The notes under the pieces were generated by a model. It was not told where the DNA came from. It saw only the letters and a program-made list of their open reading frames with translations, and searched no databases. Shown here piece after piece: positions 1-13,110 of a stretch of 64,000 bases of DNA (position 1 is the stretch's first letter; each line of letters begins with the position of its first letter). Position numbers and translations under genes: made by a program. Source of the stretch: Cheiracanthium punctorium (lineage: Eukaryota > Arthropoda > Arachnida > Araneae > Cheiracanthiidae); NCBI GenBank assembly GCA_038373885.1, contig JAWZYV010013563.1, positions 288,501 to 352,500 on the forward strand. The letters are read 5' to 3'.

Positions 1-3000
1 TAATTGCTGCAACCTTAAAAAGAAAAGAGAATGAAGCTCACAAAACCGGTTCACGCTTGACAATGTTTTTATTCCTTTCAGAACATTATTCTTTTCCTTG
101 AAATTATTTATATGCATGAGTGTAGGCAAGGGCAAACATTTCAGATGAATAAAATTTTCCTTCCATTCAAGCCTGATTATGATTAATATTGTCGCTTCTG
201 CACAAGACGCTGACTCAACTTAATGGCATTTGCGGCTGAAATTTCATTTTTTTCTTTTTCTTGCATAATCCCACGTTTCTTTTTCCTTTTTTTAAAGGGA
301 TGGCACAAACGTATACTTGCCATCGTTGTAACGTAATTAAGATACGTTAACAGGCACAGCCGTTAAAAAATTACAGAAATTAACCATCCTTTAACTAACT
401 GCGACAGTGATAGTGGAAAACATTCAAAATGCTGAATTAACGTCAGAAATACTAACTGCCAGTAAAATGATGAGTCAGCAGGAAGATGAATGACACGAAA
501 TTTTTTTAAATAATTTCTAGAAAATTAATTTGAATTTAGTTAATAATTTTTTTTTAAATACCCTTCAATTTTTCTCTTTTTAAACGACTGCTGGTGCATT
601 CATATTAAAAATGGAACTTTTCCCATTCATTGATTTTAATTGGCCAGAATTTTAATTTCCAATGACTGAAAATAAGCAACTAAATCAATAAAAATTTTCT
701 GACAGTGAAGTAATAAAAATTTTCATATCATTTTTCTATTGCGTATTAGATTGCACCAATTTCAGTAGTACTTAATTTCAGCGGGAAGAAAGCGTTCCCT
801 GCAGGCAACAGCAGCTTACACAAGTATTCAGTTACATGACTTGAAATCAATAACTAATAATCTGAACCTAAAATGTTAATCTCCCTCATAATTCGCATAA
901 AAAATAATAATCAATAAATTTACAAGATAATACACATTTTGCGATCTTCCTACCCTTTCGAAATAAATACCACTCTGAAGTTATTAAATTACTAAGACTC
1001 AGACTATGCAATTCCAAAATCCGTTTTATAAACGTATAATTATTGCACTTTTTTTTTCAAACACTTCCTGCATTTCATCATGGCAGGAATAATCAATTAA
1101 AATAATGCATTTAAATTTAATAAAACTATCAATATGACTAAGCCACGAAAATTAAACACGATTCGAATAAAACCTCCATTTATTAACACGTAATTTGGAC
1201 ACTCGAATCCCATTCAGAAAAATCCACATACGAATTAAAGAGGCATAAAAATGAGGAAAATTTGACGGCAGGAGAGAGAGAGGAAAAAAAAAAAAAAAAC
1301 AAAAAAAAAAAAAAACCACGAACTTTCTAAACAAATGGCTACGCTCCATTTAGTTTAAAATATGACTTCTTGTTTTCTAGTAAAGTATTCCTACTCATAG
1401 AGATAGCAGTAAATAACAGAATGACCAGCGATGTGTAATGATATAGGTGATGAAGAAAACAGGAAAAGAAATATCATAAAGATATTTAATCATTTTTGAT
1501 GACGCCATTGACCAAATATTCTGATGCAATTACATTTTATACTTTGAATTACTTCATTAGCATGCATTTGATGTAAAAAAAAAAGTATATTACTATTTCA
1601 TTTCATCTACAGTAAGGAATGCGATGATGCAAAGTAGGTGATGAATTAATTATCTTTTTTAATGAATGAGCTGTCGAAAAATGTAGTCGCAATAAAAACC
1701 GAGAGAGTAATCGAAAATTTTTGATCCCCAACAGTTTTTCCGTTATTTTATTTTAACTACAACCTTCGCTAATGTATACATATTTTCTGAAGGTTTCTAA
1801 TGTGCCTTTGAAAAGTATGTGGCGCAATTTTTCGAGTTATTTTTCCAGAGTTTAAACTATTTCATCACAAGACATGCTTTATGACACGTTATCAAATTGG
1901 CGTGTTGTTCAGAGAAAATTGCTCTAAATACACTTTTTTTTTGAAGGAATGTGGAACTTTTATAAATACACATTAATGTTTAAAATGCGTTTTTAATTTT
2001 ATTTAATTATTTATTCATTCATTTATATTTTGTTGATAATCTATTTTTATATTCATAACCAATTTTAAAATTAAACACCGTATCTCAATAATATCCATTT
2101 GAATTAAAAGTTTAAAAGCAAATAAGTATAAATAGGTAAAAAAAATTTGTGGTATATAAAAAATACCCAAAATATTTTGTGTGCAGTTTGAATACAAAAA
2201 ATTACAAAATTTTCTCTTTAGCAAGGAAATTAAATTAAATACATTTACCACCCTCTCCTTTGAAGGATTCGGAGAAAAAAAAAATCTCCAAATCAAAGAC
2301 CATTCAAAATAATGTTCATATTCAAGTATTAATAAAAACTAAGAGTTGTAAAAATAAGATAAAAGTTTTGATCATGAATTTTTTTCCATGTAGATGGTGA
2401 AAATACATTGTTAGTGTTTGAACTTTTATACTGATAAGAAATCAAGTGATATTTAGATATAAAAAAGCAAAAGGAAATGCAATCTTCCTATCGCAAAAAC
2501 TCTCAACAACTCTTGAGATACGATGATACATTTACTATGTTATGGAGAGTTATCGTCTGTAAGAGAAATGAGTTAACAATAAAAGAAAAAGAATACTTAC
2601 ATGGCGAAAATTCTGCCAAACTGCACACACACAAGGATACAATTCCAATATACAATATAATTTACGGGTTTCAATTGGCTTTAATTTTGAAAACAAATAC
2701 TACGTGTAACAGCTTTAATACCTGAAGTTTTATTAAGACTGATAAGAGATTACAAAATAGCTGATTACTACATTCCCTGCATGCCATTAAGAAGAACTTT
2801 GATCACTTTTAAATGAAACTGCAATAACCTGGAAACAACGAAATCTCCGGTCATCTATTTCATATCCAGATAACAAATAGATCATACGATACATTATGAT
2901 CTTTATTTCATTTATTTTTGGTGGGTGAAGATAATAGAAATTGAAGCATTAATAATATGTAAGCATGAAAATTTATAGACTACGACTACGTGAATATTTA

Positions 3001-6000
3001 TGAGTTTATTTTAAATTATTTGCAGCACGAAAGGGACACGAGAAAATTACAGAAACAAATGGTTTACGTTAAAATTATATTTAAATTATATAAGAGGGGG
3101 GTATAATTAGGTGGATAATGGGTAGTCTAATTATTTAAAAAGTTACATTTAACTAACTTAGATGAAACTACTCATATTTATCCGAAAATCATACAATCCA
3201 TTAACATATTTCCTCTAGGATTGCTTGCCAGGTAGCTAGATCAGTCATCATAAGTTTTTGAATTTCTGTAGGAAGGTATTTAAAACATGAGAAAGCGTTT
3301 AAAAATATATTCATATTTACCTGTGATGAGAAACGCATGCAAATTCATATATTTTAATAGATATATTTTCAATAAGTTTGATATTTCATTAATCAAAAAA
3401 CGGAACAATTTGTTTAATTTAAAAAAACCCAAAACTCTTAAATAAAATCAATTCTCACTTGCTTTAATTAAAACTTGTGAATTTACGGTCTGTTCAATAG
3501 GAAACATTCTATGAAAATATGGCAATGCCTTTTTTTCGCGTAAGTTTTATTAATAAAAACTTATTTAAAAAGTTTTAAAGTTGCCACCTAGAACTAACTC
3601 CATTTTATAAACATCTGGAATATTTTTCTTTCAATTACGAAACGGATGCTTTAAATACCTATATTTTATCACTAGCAATTACATGGTTATTAACTGAGCC
3701 AACATACTGTTATTGATAACTGATATATCATTGATGTAATACGAAAATACACAAACTGAAAAAAGAGGGGATGACGCATTAAAAAAGTAAGAAATAAGTC
3801 ATATTTTCATGAAATCTGTTTATAAAAAAAAAAGGAAACGAACTAATCAGTTTCATCCCCCCTTTTTATGAAGAGCACGGTCATCTGTGTTTTGTATGAG
3901 ATTAAAAAGAAACAACAAATAACCATAGCCTAAAAAAAAGGCAAACAGGCATCTTGGCGGGAGTGAGGACAAAGCGAAAGCAGCATTTTGGCGCCCATCC
4001 AAACAGAATGCTTGATTTGATGGAAGCGGTGAATGGCTTAAAGAGTTGGAAATAACTATGGCGTAACGAGACTTAGCTTATTTGGCAATTAAAAACGCCA
4101 ACTTTCTAGGTGGAGGAGGGTTTAAGTATATTAATTCTAATACGCTCTCGGAACTAAAGAGCTTTTTGAACGAACAAAAGATTATAATAATTGATTTATT
4201 GTTTTTAAGATAAAAATATTAAATTGGCTATTGAATTTTCACAGCATTGGATATCTATGTTTATTTTAAATAAGCTATGTTCGCTGTAAATTTATGAATA
4301 ATAAATGATTTAGATAAAATATTTTTAATTCGCATATAATTTTACAATTAATTTATTTCAAGGCAATGCTTAACGTGAACATAAGGGGGTATACCACATC
4401 TAATGAATCAAAATTAGATTATTAATAATCTACTGCACCATCATCAGACTTTTTAATCTGATTTCAACCTACATATTTTATAATACTTCATAATTATTGG
4501 TAACTTGTTCGCTTATAAATGCCTTAGAAATTCATTTAGTCAGATTAAAAATATTTTGTTTCAAGTTATTACATATAATTAATTAAAACTGGTTAAATAA
4601 TAATAGTAATAATAATGTACAATTTCATAGAACGTATATTTTGGGACCTCCTCGCATTTTTTTACTGGCTACGTGTCTGAGAATATAAAAAAAGAATTCT
4701 TTACAAAGTACAAGTACAGATCTCATAAGGGAGACGTTTATTGAGGAACTAATACTTCAAAACTGGCAATAAGTAGACAATATTTAGTCTTAGCGAATAT
4801 TCTAATACTTAAATAGTAGGACGCATGAAAGTTGCTTTTCAGCATTTAAGAAGTAATAGTTAATAATTTTTTATTAATTACATTTGCATATACCTCCAAA
4901 TAATTAAACAGTCCTTAATATTCAAATATAACGTTTATTTATTTTCTCTTATATTCAAAATACATAGTTACAAATTCTTGTAAGAGCAATTCGTTTTATT
5001 AGAGCAATCGTTGCAAATATTCATCACTTATTAAACTGAATTCTTTTCAGAGCAGAAAAATAAATAAATTAATAAATATATTTCAGACAAGCGATTTAAA
5101 TTTTAGAGCATTTCTAATTCTAAAACAATTGATTTATATATAATAATAATAAAACAGCAATGTAACTTTTAAACTCGTATATGTATATTAATATAATTGT
5201 TAAATGAGTATAATCTCCAGCAAAAAACAGCCGCATGGACATTGTACATTAATCAGATATTGATATAATTAAAAAAAAATTTCTTTGATGGTGAGTCTGG
5301 TCAAAAATGCATAAAAAGTAAAAAATATTTTTAAATCTCCCTACATCTGTTCGTCTTTTTTAAATAAGTAAACCTTTCTTTGTCCTCTTCAAACATTTAA
5401 TTTCATTATTTTGAAATATTTGGATGAATGAAATAAATTATTAACAAAGGCATAATTTCACCTCTTGATTATATAATCAATTCCCCATTCAAACTGTTAT
5501 TACGCCAAGCCGAATAAGCTACTGAATGTGGCAACCTAACTGCGCCATATCCAATACCACTAGTAGCGTAATATATTTACGGAGAGGAAAGCAAAGTAGG
5601 GGGAGGGAAACGAAGAAAAGTAGAGTAACCCTTGGTTTGCAATGCAGCTGCTGATGCAGAGGGAAATAGAATCATATAAAGATAAGATTACTTTATTTTG
5701 GATAAAAATGAAAGCTGCGTGTTAAAGAGAAAATATACCCGTACGGTCTTAGTGTCAACAAAGAATAGATATGCTTTCGATATTAGTCTTTATATATTCA
5801 TGTGAAAATGTAATCGGTATTTTGGTATATATTACAGGAAAAATACAAAGAATTAAAGCTATAAATGCGAACAAGGTACAGTTTTGACACAAAATGCTTT
5901 AAAAGAAAAACTAATACGGAACACTGTATATTTTGGGGGGAATTTTCTTAGGGATTTAGAAAAACTGAAGTAAATAAAATGAAACCATAAAGTACTGTTA

Positions 6001-7814
6001 TGTATTTGTATAAAATATGATTTTACAACAGTCTTAATTTATAAATCAGTAAAATGATGTTATAAAAATTTATTTCTGCAGGCGTCAACGTTCCTGGATT
6101 TTAATATCAGAAAATAAACATATTTATTTGAAATAAACTTACCAATAATACGATTGTTCGGAAAACGAAAAATCTTTTGAAGAATGAAGGCACTCTAGAT
6201 TATTCTTTCAACTAGAAATTCTCAAAGAAAAAAAGCGCAAAAATGAAATTAAAATAGCATGTATTATTATTATTATTATTAATAATGAAATATTTTATCA
6301 TTACAATACAGTGGTAGGTGAACTGGGAGCCTAAGTTAAAATACGCAACTATCAACTTTTTTTTCTGATCTTTTAATTAAAAGCGAATTAGTCGTACTTG
6401 TAAAAGTGAAAAATTCGAATATTATCCAATACATAGCATTTGCAATTACCAACAGGGAGTCCTAAATGCTCCATCAGTCTTTAATAAATTCCATTTATAA
6501 CATGGCAATACGTTATCAGATATCCCCTACTTAACTCGTCTTTGGTGGAAAGAAAAGAAATTGCCTGAAGGGGAGGGTGCGAAACGGTGAAAGGGAGGGA
6601 TAGTCATCATTCGTCTTGAGTAGCAACCAAAACGGAAAGGGGAGGGGGGGGTGTTTTCCACTTTTTTATTATGTTAGCGGAACGAACGAAGCAGAATGCA
6701 GAAAAGCATCTTGAATATGAGGGAAAATGGGCGACTGCACGGCAATTTAGCGTTGCACTTGTAAGGAGCAAAACAAAGCAATGAGCGCAAAGTGATATTA
6801 GTGAAATAATTACAGATTTTGTAAAAATATTTACGCTGCATGCTGAAAAAACATGCATACGACAGTATTTTTAGCGGAATAAAAATATATATGAAAATGT
6901 CAGTATTCAATTTGAAATATTAAGATATAGCATATAATGCACTTTTCGCGTAAGAGTGGTATGGTATAGTCGTTATTATTCGATATTTATGGAACAGAGT
7001 AAGGACTTTTTATTGAGTATCTGAGTTGTAAATTCAGTATGCATCTAGATTATGGTTAGTTCTAGTTAATTTTAGGTACTAGTTAATTTTATGAATATCT
7101 TTTTAACCCGTAAATGCCTAATGTATTATATAATAAAAATATTAGAATGTTATAATCTGCATGGTATTGGGGGGAGAATAAATAACTTCATTGGCAACCA
7201 AAAATAAAGAGAAATTCCAATTTAGAATATTACAAAACATGCATTTCCGATAACTCAACCACTGCACTGATATCACTAGAGTATTTATCTAATGGCAACG
7301 ATATGAGATAAACAAAAACAGGAAAAAATAAATAAAGGTATTTTATCAGCAGTAATTTACTTGCGAAAGGCCAACTTTTATAAATAAGAAAATCGGATTT
7401 ACAAATTTTCCCAAATACATAGTTTTTGATGATTCAAATCATTTCTAATTTTAAGATGAAATACAACTAATTGCAATAATAGCTGTTCTTTTAAAAGACA
7501 TAAGATAAATCTTTCGAAGTGAAGATAAAATGAAAATTCGCTCGCTATCTTGCTTATCACATTTTTAAACTCTTGTTTTCTCTTTTAAACCTTTTATCTA
7601 TGCAACTTTACGTTCGTTAAACATTTAAGTTCAAGATACTGCTTTCTAATAGTGCTGCCAATGTTATTTTTCATGAACTATTTTAAAATACGATGTGAAC
7701 AATTAGAAAATTTTCCTGGCGTTAATATCGCACAAAAATAGTGTATAAGGCGAATTTTTAAATTGAAATAAATAAATAAATAAGTTATCCCAAAAATTTT
7801 ACGCTTGCGACACG

Positions 7815-7993
7815 CAGAGCCTGATTATGACACAACAGGGGCCCTGGGCGTTGATGAATTTGGGGGGCCTCACCTATGAAATTTGTTTTATTTTTCAAAA
7901 AATTTTGATATAAAAAAGAGTATTTCAGAACAACATTTGAAATTGGGGGCACCGGGCAAAGTCTCGATTTGCCCATGTGATAATAAGGCCCTG
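7815..7993. mobile_element. hAT-type MITE with decayed 8-bp target duplication
   Basis: A 179-bp element begins CAGAGCCTGATTATGACA and ends with the near inverse of it (TGTGATAATAAGGCCCTG), 14 of 18 positions pairing. The flanks are gcgacacg and acgacaag, an 8-bp target duplication with two differences. hAT transposons make 8-bp duplications and usually start with CAG, so this fits a non-autonomous hAT copy. The interior is G-run-rich and codes for nothing. The short open frames on both strands here are shadows of the repeat. Confidence 0.6.
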
Positions 7994-9166
7994 ACGACAA
8001 GTACTTCCAATGAAATTCATTTAGTCAAGTTTGTAATAAGGCAACCCGACGATTTTTTGAGGGGGTGGGAGGGGTCGCCAGTATATATAAATTCCTTATT
8101 ATACAGTGATTAAACGAAATATATAATTTCTTTATTCAACAGTCTTCATAAATAATCAGATCATGATCATGAAGACAAAATAATAATAATAATAATTCTG
8201 TGCAAAGCGGAAATACTTTCTGATCACCGGTCTTCTCCTAAGTTTTAAAATTATTACTCACTTACACCCATTTATAGGTGGGTTTCATAGATAGGTGGAA
8301 GAGATACCATTAAACATGTGTTTCACTGTACAAATATAGCAGTTTTTAATTTTATTTTTAAAGGATGACGCGAAATTGCAATTTTATATTTAAGATTTTA
8401 AAACAGGTAAAAACTGGATCGGCACTGCTTGTGTGGTGGCACGTTTCAAAGGATTTCGGTTCGTTCAATACTGTCATCTCTATAATAAATCTTCATCTTT
8501 TACAACTATACCATTTAGCATATGGGAGCCAGAAAGAGAGGTTGAAATTGACCACCCAAGTGGAAATGACTGCAGGCGTCAATTCGGACGGTGCAGACTC
8601 AACTGAATTATAATACTGTTCTCTACGGAGGGAAAGGGGGGAAAAATTAAGCATTTGATAAAAGTGGATAATTTCAATCTAAAATTATTAAGCAGCATCA
8701 GAGAAAAGATCACGTGATTCTACACTTTCCCAAAAGAGTAAAAGATTAGGCCGGGGAATAAGAGGTGGGAGGGGAGGGGGACGATAAACCGAACCAGTGA
8801 GCAAGGTGCTTACGGCTGTTTCTCTGCTTTTCTCCCCACGGGGTAGAATAGAAAGAATAGTATCTGCAGCAGATTTGTCCCCGCCCCTCTCAAAAACATA
8901 CAAACAAGGAATGACATTTTTAACACATGCACACACATGGTATGACTAGGATGAGTTAGTAGTAAAATAAGCTCTTTTGATAAAAGCTTGACTAACATAG
9001 AAAACTGCCATTAAAAAATAAATAAAGAATCATGGGAATTAAGAATGTAAAGTAGGCATTCTACATTGAGCTTAATAATCGTTAATATTTAATACTTTTT
9101 AAAGTATCATCTAGCGTAAATTAAAAATGATTAAAAAGTTTGCAGCTTTTTCTTCAGAATATACAT

Positions 9167-9170
<4 letters not shown>

Positions 9171-9206
<36 letters not shown>

Positions 9207-9238
9207 AACATATATATATATATATATGTTTATATTAT
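9171..9238. repeat. (AT)n microsatellite followed by a 40-bp perfect palindrome
   Basis: An (AT)n run of about 30 bases leads into a perfect palindrome at 9199-9238, whose arms aatataaaca and tgtttatatt flank a second (TA)n run. It could extrude as a cruciform or arise by replication slippage. No transposon ends are visible around it. Confidence 0.85.
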
Positions 9239-10911
9239 CAGTGCATTAGCTAAGACGTACGCTCGTTTCCTTTCAATTATCAAACGATTTTTAAGAAATG
9301 GCCTTCAGAATCCATGAATGACAGACAAACAAAGAAGCATATGTAAAAAAATAATGACGCCAACCGTTATTTTTGATAAGGTCATTTTTTGTGAAGGAAT
9401 ATAACAAACAAATGATCCAACATACATTAATACACTAGCGGATATTAAAACTTAATAATATCGGTCATGTATGTTTCATACAAAATGTATGCACAAATGA
9501 GTTATCGTCAATATTAATGTATTAGGGGAGCGCGGAAAAAAAACTACTGTGTAAAATTCATGCATAGATTATTATAAAACACAACAAAATTTTCATTAGA
9601 TGCAATCAAAGAAGTTTAAGGATTGTTTAATGGTATGATATAATAACTTAGTTTAAAATTATGATAAAGCATTTCTAAAAATAAAAACATATCAAGTTTA
9701 TTATAAACGTAAAGGATTTATAAAATCTATTTTTAAAGGAAACTTTAAGATTCATACATAAATAAATACTTTAAAACCTAGTGGTAATATAAACGCTTTG
9801 AAAAGTATTCATCCCACAATTTAAAATAAATGCATTCCATATCAGTAATGCAACGGCTCAAAAAGAAAAAAAAAGAAGAGGGGCACAAAGAAAAAAAAAA
9901 TCAGATTGCGCATTTTTTCTTTTATTGAAAAAGAAAAAAAATAAATGACTAAAAATTTTGAGATGGGGAATTGTAAGTGGTTGACCCATACAAAGCTGAA
10001 GCTCGATTCGAAGTGGGGTTACCGAGTTACATAGCAGGTTTCCATGATTTCCTTTTCATCCTTTACTGTTTTTCTATCATCAATGCTAGTTTTTCCCCGG
10101 GATGGAACGTACCGTTTAGCAAACTTTTTCAGCGTGCGAAAATTCACAAGTAGTAATTGTATTATTTTCTTAAATAAAAATTTTTAATGTTCGATTACCA
10201 ATAATAGTAAATAGAGTATACTAAAAAATATATTTTGTAATTTTTATCCAATAACTTTTTCATTGTACATACTGACAATTATATATTGCAACATTTTACT
10301 GACATCATTGATCACTAATGCATGATGTATTTATAAATTAATTAATTACATAACCTGAGTAATAGCCTCAGATATACGCAAACGTTTCGATGCACATTTG
10401 TAAATGAAGCATTAATCAAATTTAAACTAACATTAGTAAAACAGAAAAAGCATAATCAAATCATTAGTGAAAGTTAAGATAAAAAACAATTTTACATTTT
10501 CAAGCTTATTTGATTACCCTACGGCAAACTAATTACTATGCGGTTATTAGAAATTTAGATAAAACGATGTTTTCTTCACCTTTTTATTTTTCTTAACGGT
10601 AACTTAACTACTAATACTTTACAACAATAGATAGATTAAAAAAATAAATAAATAAAACCTCAAAAGTTAAGATAAAACTTCTTAAGAAAAAAGTTTTAGA
10701 CGATTAATTCCTAAAATAAACTAATAAAAGTTAAAATATTTATAGATTTCAAATAATTATTAATGTTCGCCAAATCAAATTAAATTAATTTTTTAAACTG
10801 TAGAATAAAAAGTATTTTAAAAATTGAAGTTTAAATAAAAAGAATCTTCTACATCTATGACACTTTGACTGTAACGAGGATGATCTATCCAATAAACTAA
10901 ACAAAATAACG

Positions 10912-10938
10912 ATGCAGGACAATTAAATTGCCCTGCAT
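10912..10938. repeat. 27-bp near-perfect palindrome
   Basis: The arms atgcagg and cctgcat close around an AT-rich centre; 25 of 27 positions pair. It is an isolated short palindrome with no known function that I can assign. Confidence 0.6.
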
Positions 10939-12710
10939 GAAAAGTCAATGGAAAGAGCCACGAACTCCGTAAATATCTTGTGGCAACCCTTTAAACTTAA
11001 AAAGACAACAAGAAGGAAACTACTCAACACGGCCGTAACAGCGTATTACAATGCTATGATACACAATCGCTCAATAATGCAGAGCAGAATAATCAATATT
11101 GCAGCGAATATAAATATACGCCGGGCGAAATTTCTAATATATTGCTCGAATCCACCTGAATCAGCGATATTGATTTTTTGATACTGTCCTACCTCTTGAA
11201 AAGCGCCATGATGAAGGAAATGTTGCGAAATGTATTTTTATCTCCTTGAAGGAGCGCTGAGCAGCATATGCTGAATAACATAACATACTCATGTCTGAGT
11301 TATTTCTACGAGGGGGAACTCGTTCGTAGCATCATTCTTTTTAACAATGACAAGATAAAAAAGAAATGCTTAACAAAATGTTAAAATATCTCTTGCGCTC
11401 CAGCTGCACACGGTGAAAACCTAAACAAAATAATTGAGCGACAATACAAATTATGCGTTATCGGGATTGCAATTCATGAATTCTCTTTTTTATGTTTTCC
11501 GCAGAGCACAATTATTGCTTTCTATTGATAAAAATTGAGTTATTCTTACGGTATTTTACTAACATATAATAATTCCTTTATGCGCAGTTTTTCCGGCTGT
11601 AAAGAAATAAAATTCTGTTTATTTTTCAGTAGCAACGATGCACTTCCTACTTCAATACAAAGAAACTTAATTTTCTTATTGTTTCTAATAAAGAAAATTT
11701 ATTTTGCACAAAAAAAAAAAAAAAATTAATAGTAAAAAAATATCCTTTTACTTTTTTGATATTTTTTAAAGTTATCAATTGTTACTAAAATTAATATCAT
11801 ATTTAAATCATTATTACTGACACTTGACGGGGAAAGGACATTACACTGAAAATAGTTGCGATTTAAGGGTTAAATAAAAATTGATGCAAAAATAGGGAGA
11901 AAAAAAAAGTTTTACTTAAAAATTTTACAAAAAAGTGCACATTAACTTGTTTTTCAGTTAAAATACCAAAATTAAAACATAAATATATAGTAAATCCTTT
12001 TATAAAATAATTTAGACAAATTAAAACACAAAGTATTTATGGTAAATTAAAGAACATTTTAAACTCAAAAGTAAATAAGTGTCTTTGATTTTATGAAATT
12101 TAAAATGTTTTAAATAAATTAAATTTATATGAATCAGTAACTCAAATTCCACAAACAATAATAATTAATTAAATTTACCTATAATACATAAATTTTAAAT
12201 ATTTATTTTACAATAGCAAATTTGTTTTAAATAGATTAAATTTATATGAAATCAGTAACTCAAATATTGCGAACAATGATAATTAATTAAATTTTTCTAT
12301 AATAAATTTTAGAAATATAAAGAAACATTAACATAATTATAAGAAGAAATTTCGGAGTGATTAATTCATACTTAATTTACAATGTTAAACAAGGATTATT
12401 TCTTAATTTAAATATAAGTCATATTTTAGGATCTTTTTTAATCCAGAAACAAATTTAAGAATATTTTTCTTCCAAGCGACTAATCGATGAAACATTTACA
12501 AGTTTCAATATACATAAGTAAAAATAAATGCTTCTTTTCTTTAAATGATAAATCGAAGTTGCTTAAATCTTGCCAATCCTACTGTTTTCAATATATGTAG
12601 CATATGCACTGCACGTGCACAAAAACATGCAAAGTAATTTCTCAAATGCAACTGTCGCACACACAAAGCACTTAAACGGAAATCGCAGAGTGCGCTAATT
12701 GAAATAAATT

Positions 12711-12716
12711 ACTCAC
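12711..12716 (-). other. splice donor GTGAGT of ARID5B-like exon
   Basis: Read on the minus strand, the exon ends CAC CAC GGA GAG and continues gtgagt, a consensus 5' splice site (GAG|GTGAGT). It falls exactly after the conserved HHGE residues, where similarity to the ARID5B family stops, and leaves the frame in phase 0. The open frame continues past it only into a short non-conserved tail. Confidence 0.85.
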
Positions 12717-12989
12717 CTCTCCGTGGTGGGACAGCCTCCCTTCAGGCGTCTGCTCCGGAAGAAAGTACAACCTGAGGGCTGACAACTGTTGTTCATTATT
12801 CCTGTTAGAGCACAGTAACTGCAATTCACCAATGCAAGGATCCACCTCCGCGGAAATCCGCACGAAGAAAAACTCTCCCAAATTCAGATCCTTCGATATT
12901 CCATCTTTAGTAGTATAACGAAATCCACGGTAGAAAGTAAACGTTCCGTGGTGACCGCACGGGGAACCTGTGAACTGAGAAAGCCGCAT
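12717..12989 (-). CDS. ARID5B: ARID5B-like protein, first coding exon (partial gene)
   Basis: This exon encodes 91 residues that closely follow the N-terminal BAH-like region of vertebrate ARID5B, a DNA-binding subunit that recruits histone demethylase activity (PHF2) to chromatin in the nucleus. Matching blocks in order are GSPCGHHGTFTFYRGF (residues 8-23), NLGEFFFVR (36-44), IGELQLL (53-59), LYFLPEQTPEGR (74-85) and HHGE (88-91). The family match is from memory of the human protein. The ARID DNA-binding domain itself must lie in later exons outside the window. I chose the ATG at 12,989 because the frame upstream has no other ATG before a TAG at 13,016 and because it places GSPCG near the N-terminus, as in ARID5B. 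The exon ends in phase 0 at a GTGAGT donor at 12,716. An upstream coding exon is not excluded. ARID5A, which I recall as lacking this N-terminal block, is a worse fit. Confidence 0.85.
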
Positions 12990-13110
12990 TTGAAATTCGC
13001 TGCCATACACATGCTACAAAGTCCAGCACTCGACTGAAGCGATCAGAGAAAAGGAACAACGTTAGCCAGCTTCAACACACCCCCCCCTCCCTCCCTCCCG
13101 CAATTCCTCT
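12990..13110 (-). promoter_or_regulatory. 5' leader and core promoter of ARID5B-like gene
   Basis: Upstream of the ATG, in minus-strand sense, TCAGTCG occurs with its A at 13,035. It matches the arthropod initiator (TCAGT) and would give a 46-nt leader. A G-T-A-T-G at +28 to +32 matches four of five positions of the downstream promoter element. No TATA box is obvious at -30. A homopurine tract lies at 13,078-13,100 (CCCCCCCTCCCTCCCTCCC on the plus strand). An alternative reading is that the pyrimidine-rich run ending in CAG just before 13,035 is a splice acceptor and the leader has an upstream exon; the sequence alone does not decide. Confidence 0.4.

Larger units (their letters stand above)
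1..12710 (-). other. probable first intron of ARID5B-like gene; no exon seen
   Basis: This stretch lies downstream (minus-strand sense) of the ARID5B-like first coding exon and its GTGAGT donor, so at least its right part must be intron. I looked for the next expected exon, the part of the ARID5B family that follows the conserved LP(E/D)xTPxGR...HGE block, and did not find it on the minus strand. The open frames of 60-93 codons in the stretch are low-complexity and have no recognisable domain. The DNA is AT-rich with poly-A and (AAT)n tracts, plus less AT-rich islands near 3840-4130, 5500-5680, 6540-6800 and 8560-8990 with no coding sense. How far the intron runs is inference; an unrelated gene could lie beyond the window's left edge. 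Confidence 0.5.

Noticed and set aside
1..12660. Many 60-93 codon open frames on both strands
   Set aside because: They are low-complexity, overlap each other, lack recognisable domains, and several begin only with TTG or GTG. In eukaryotic AT-rich DNA these are chance frames.
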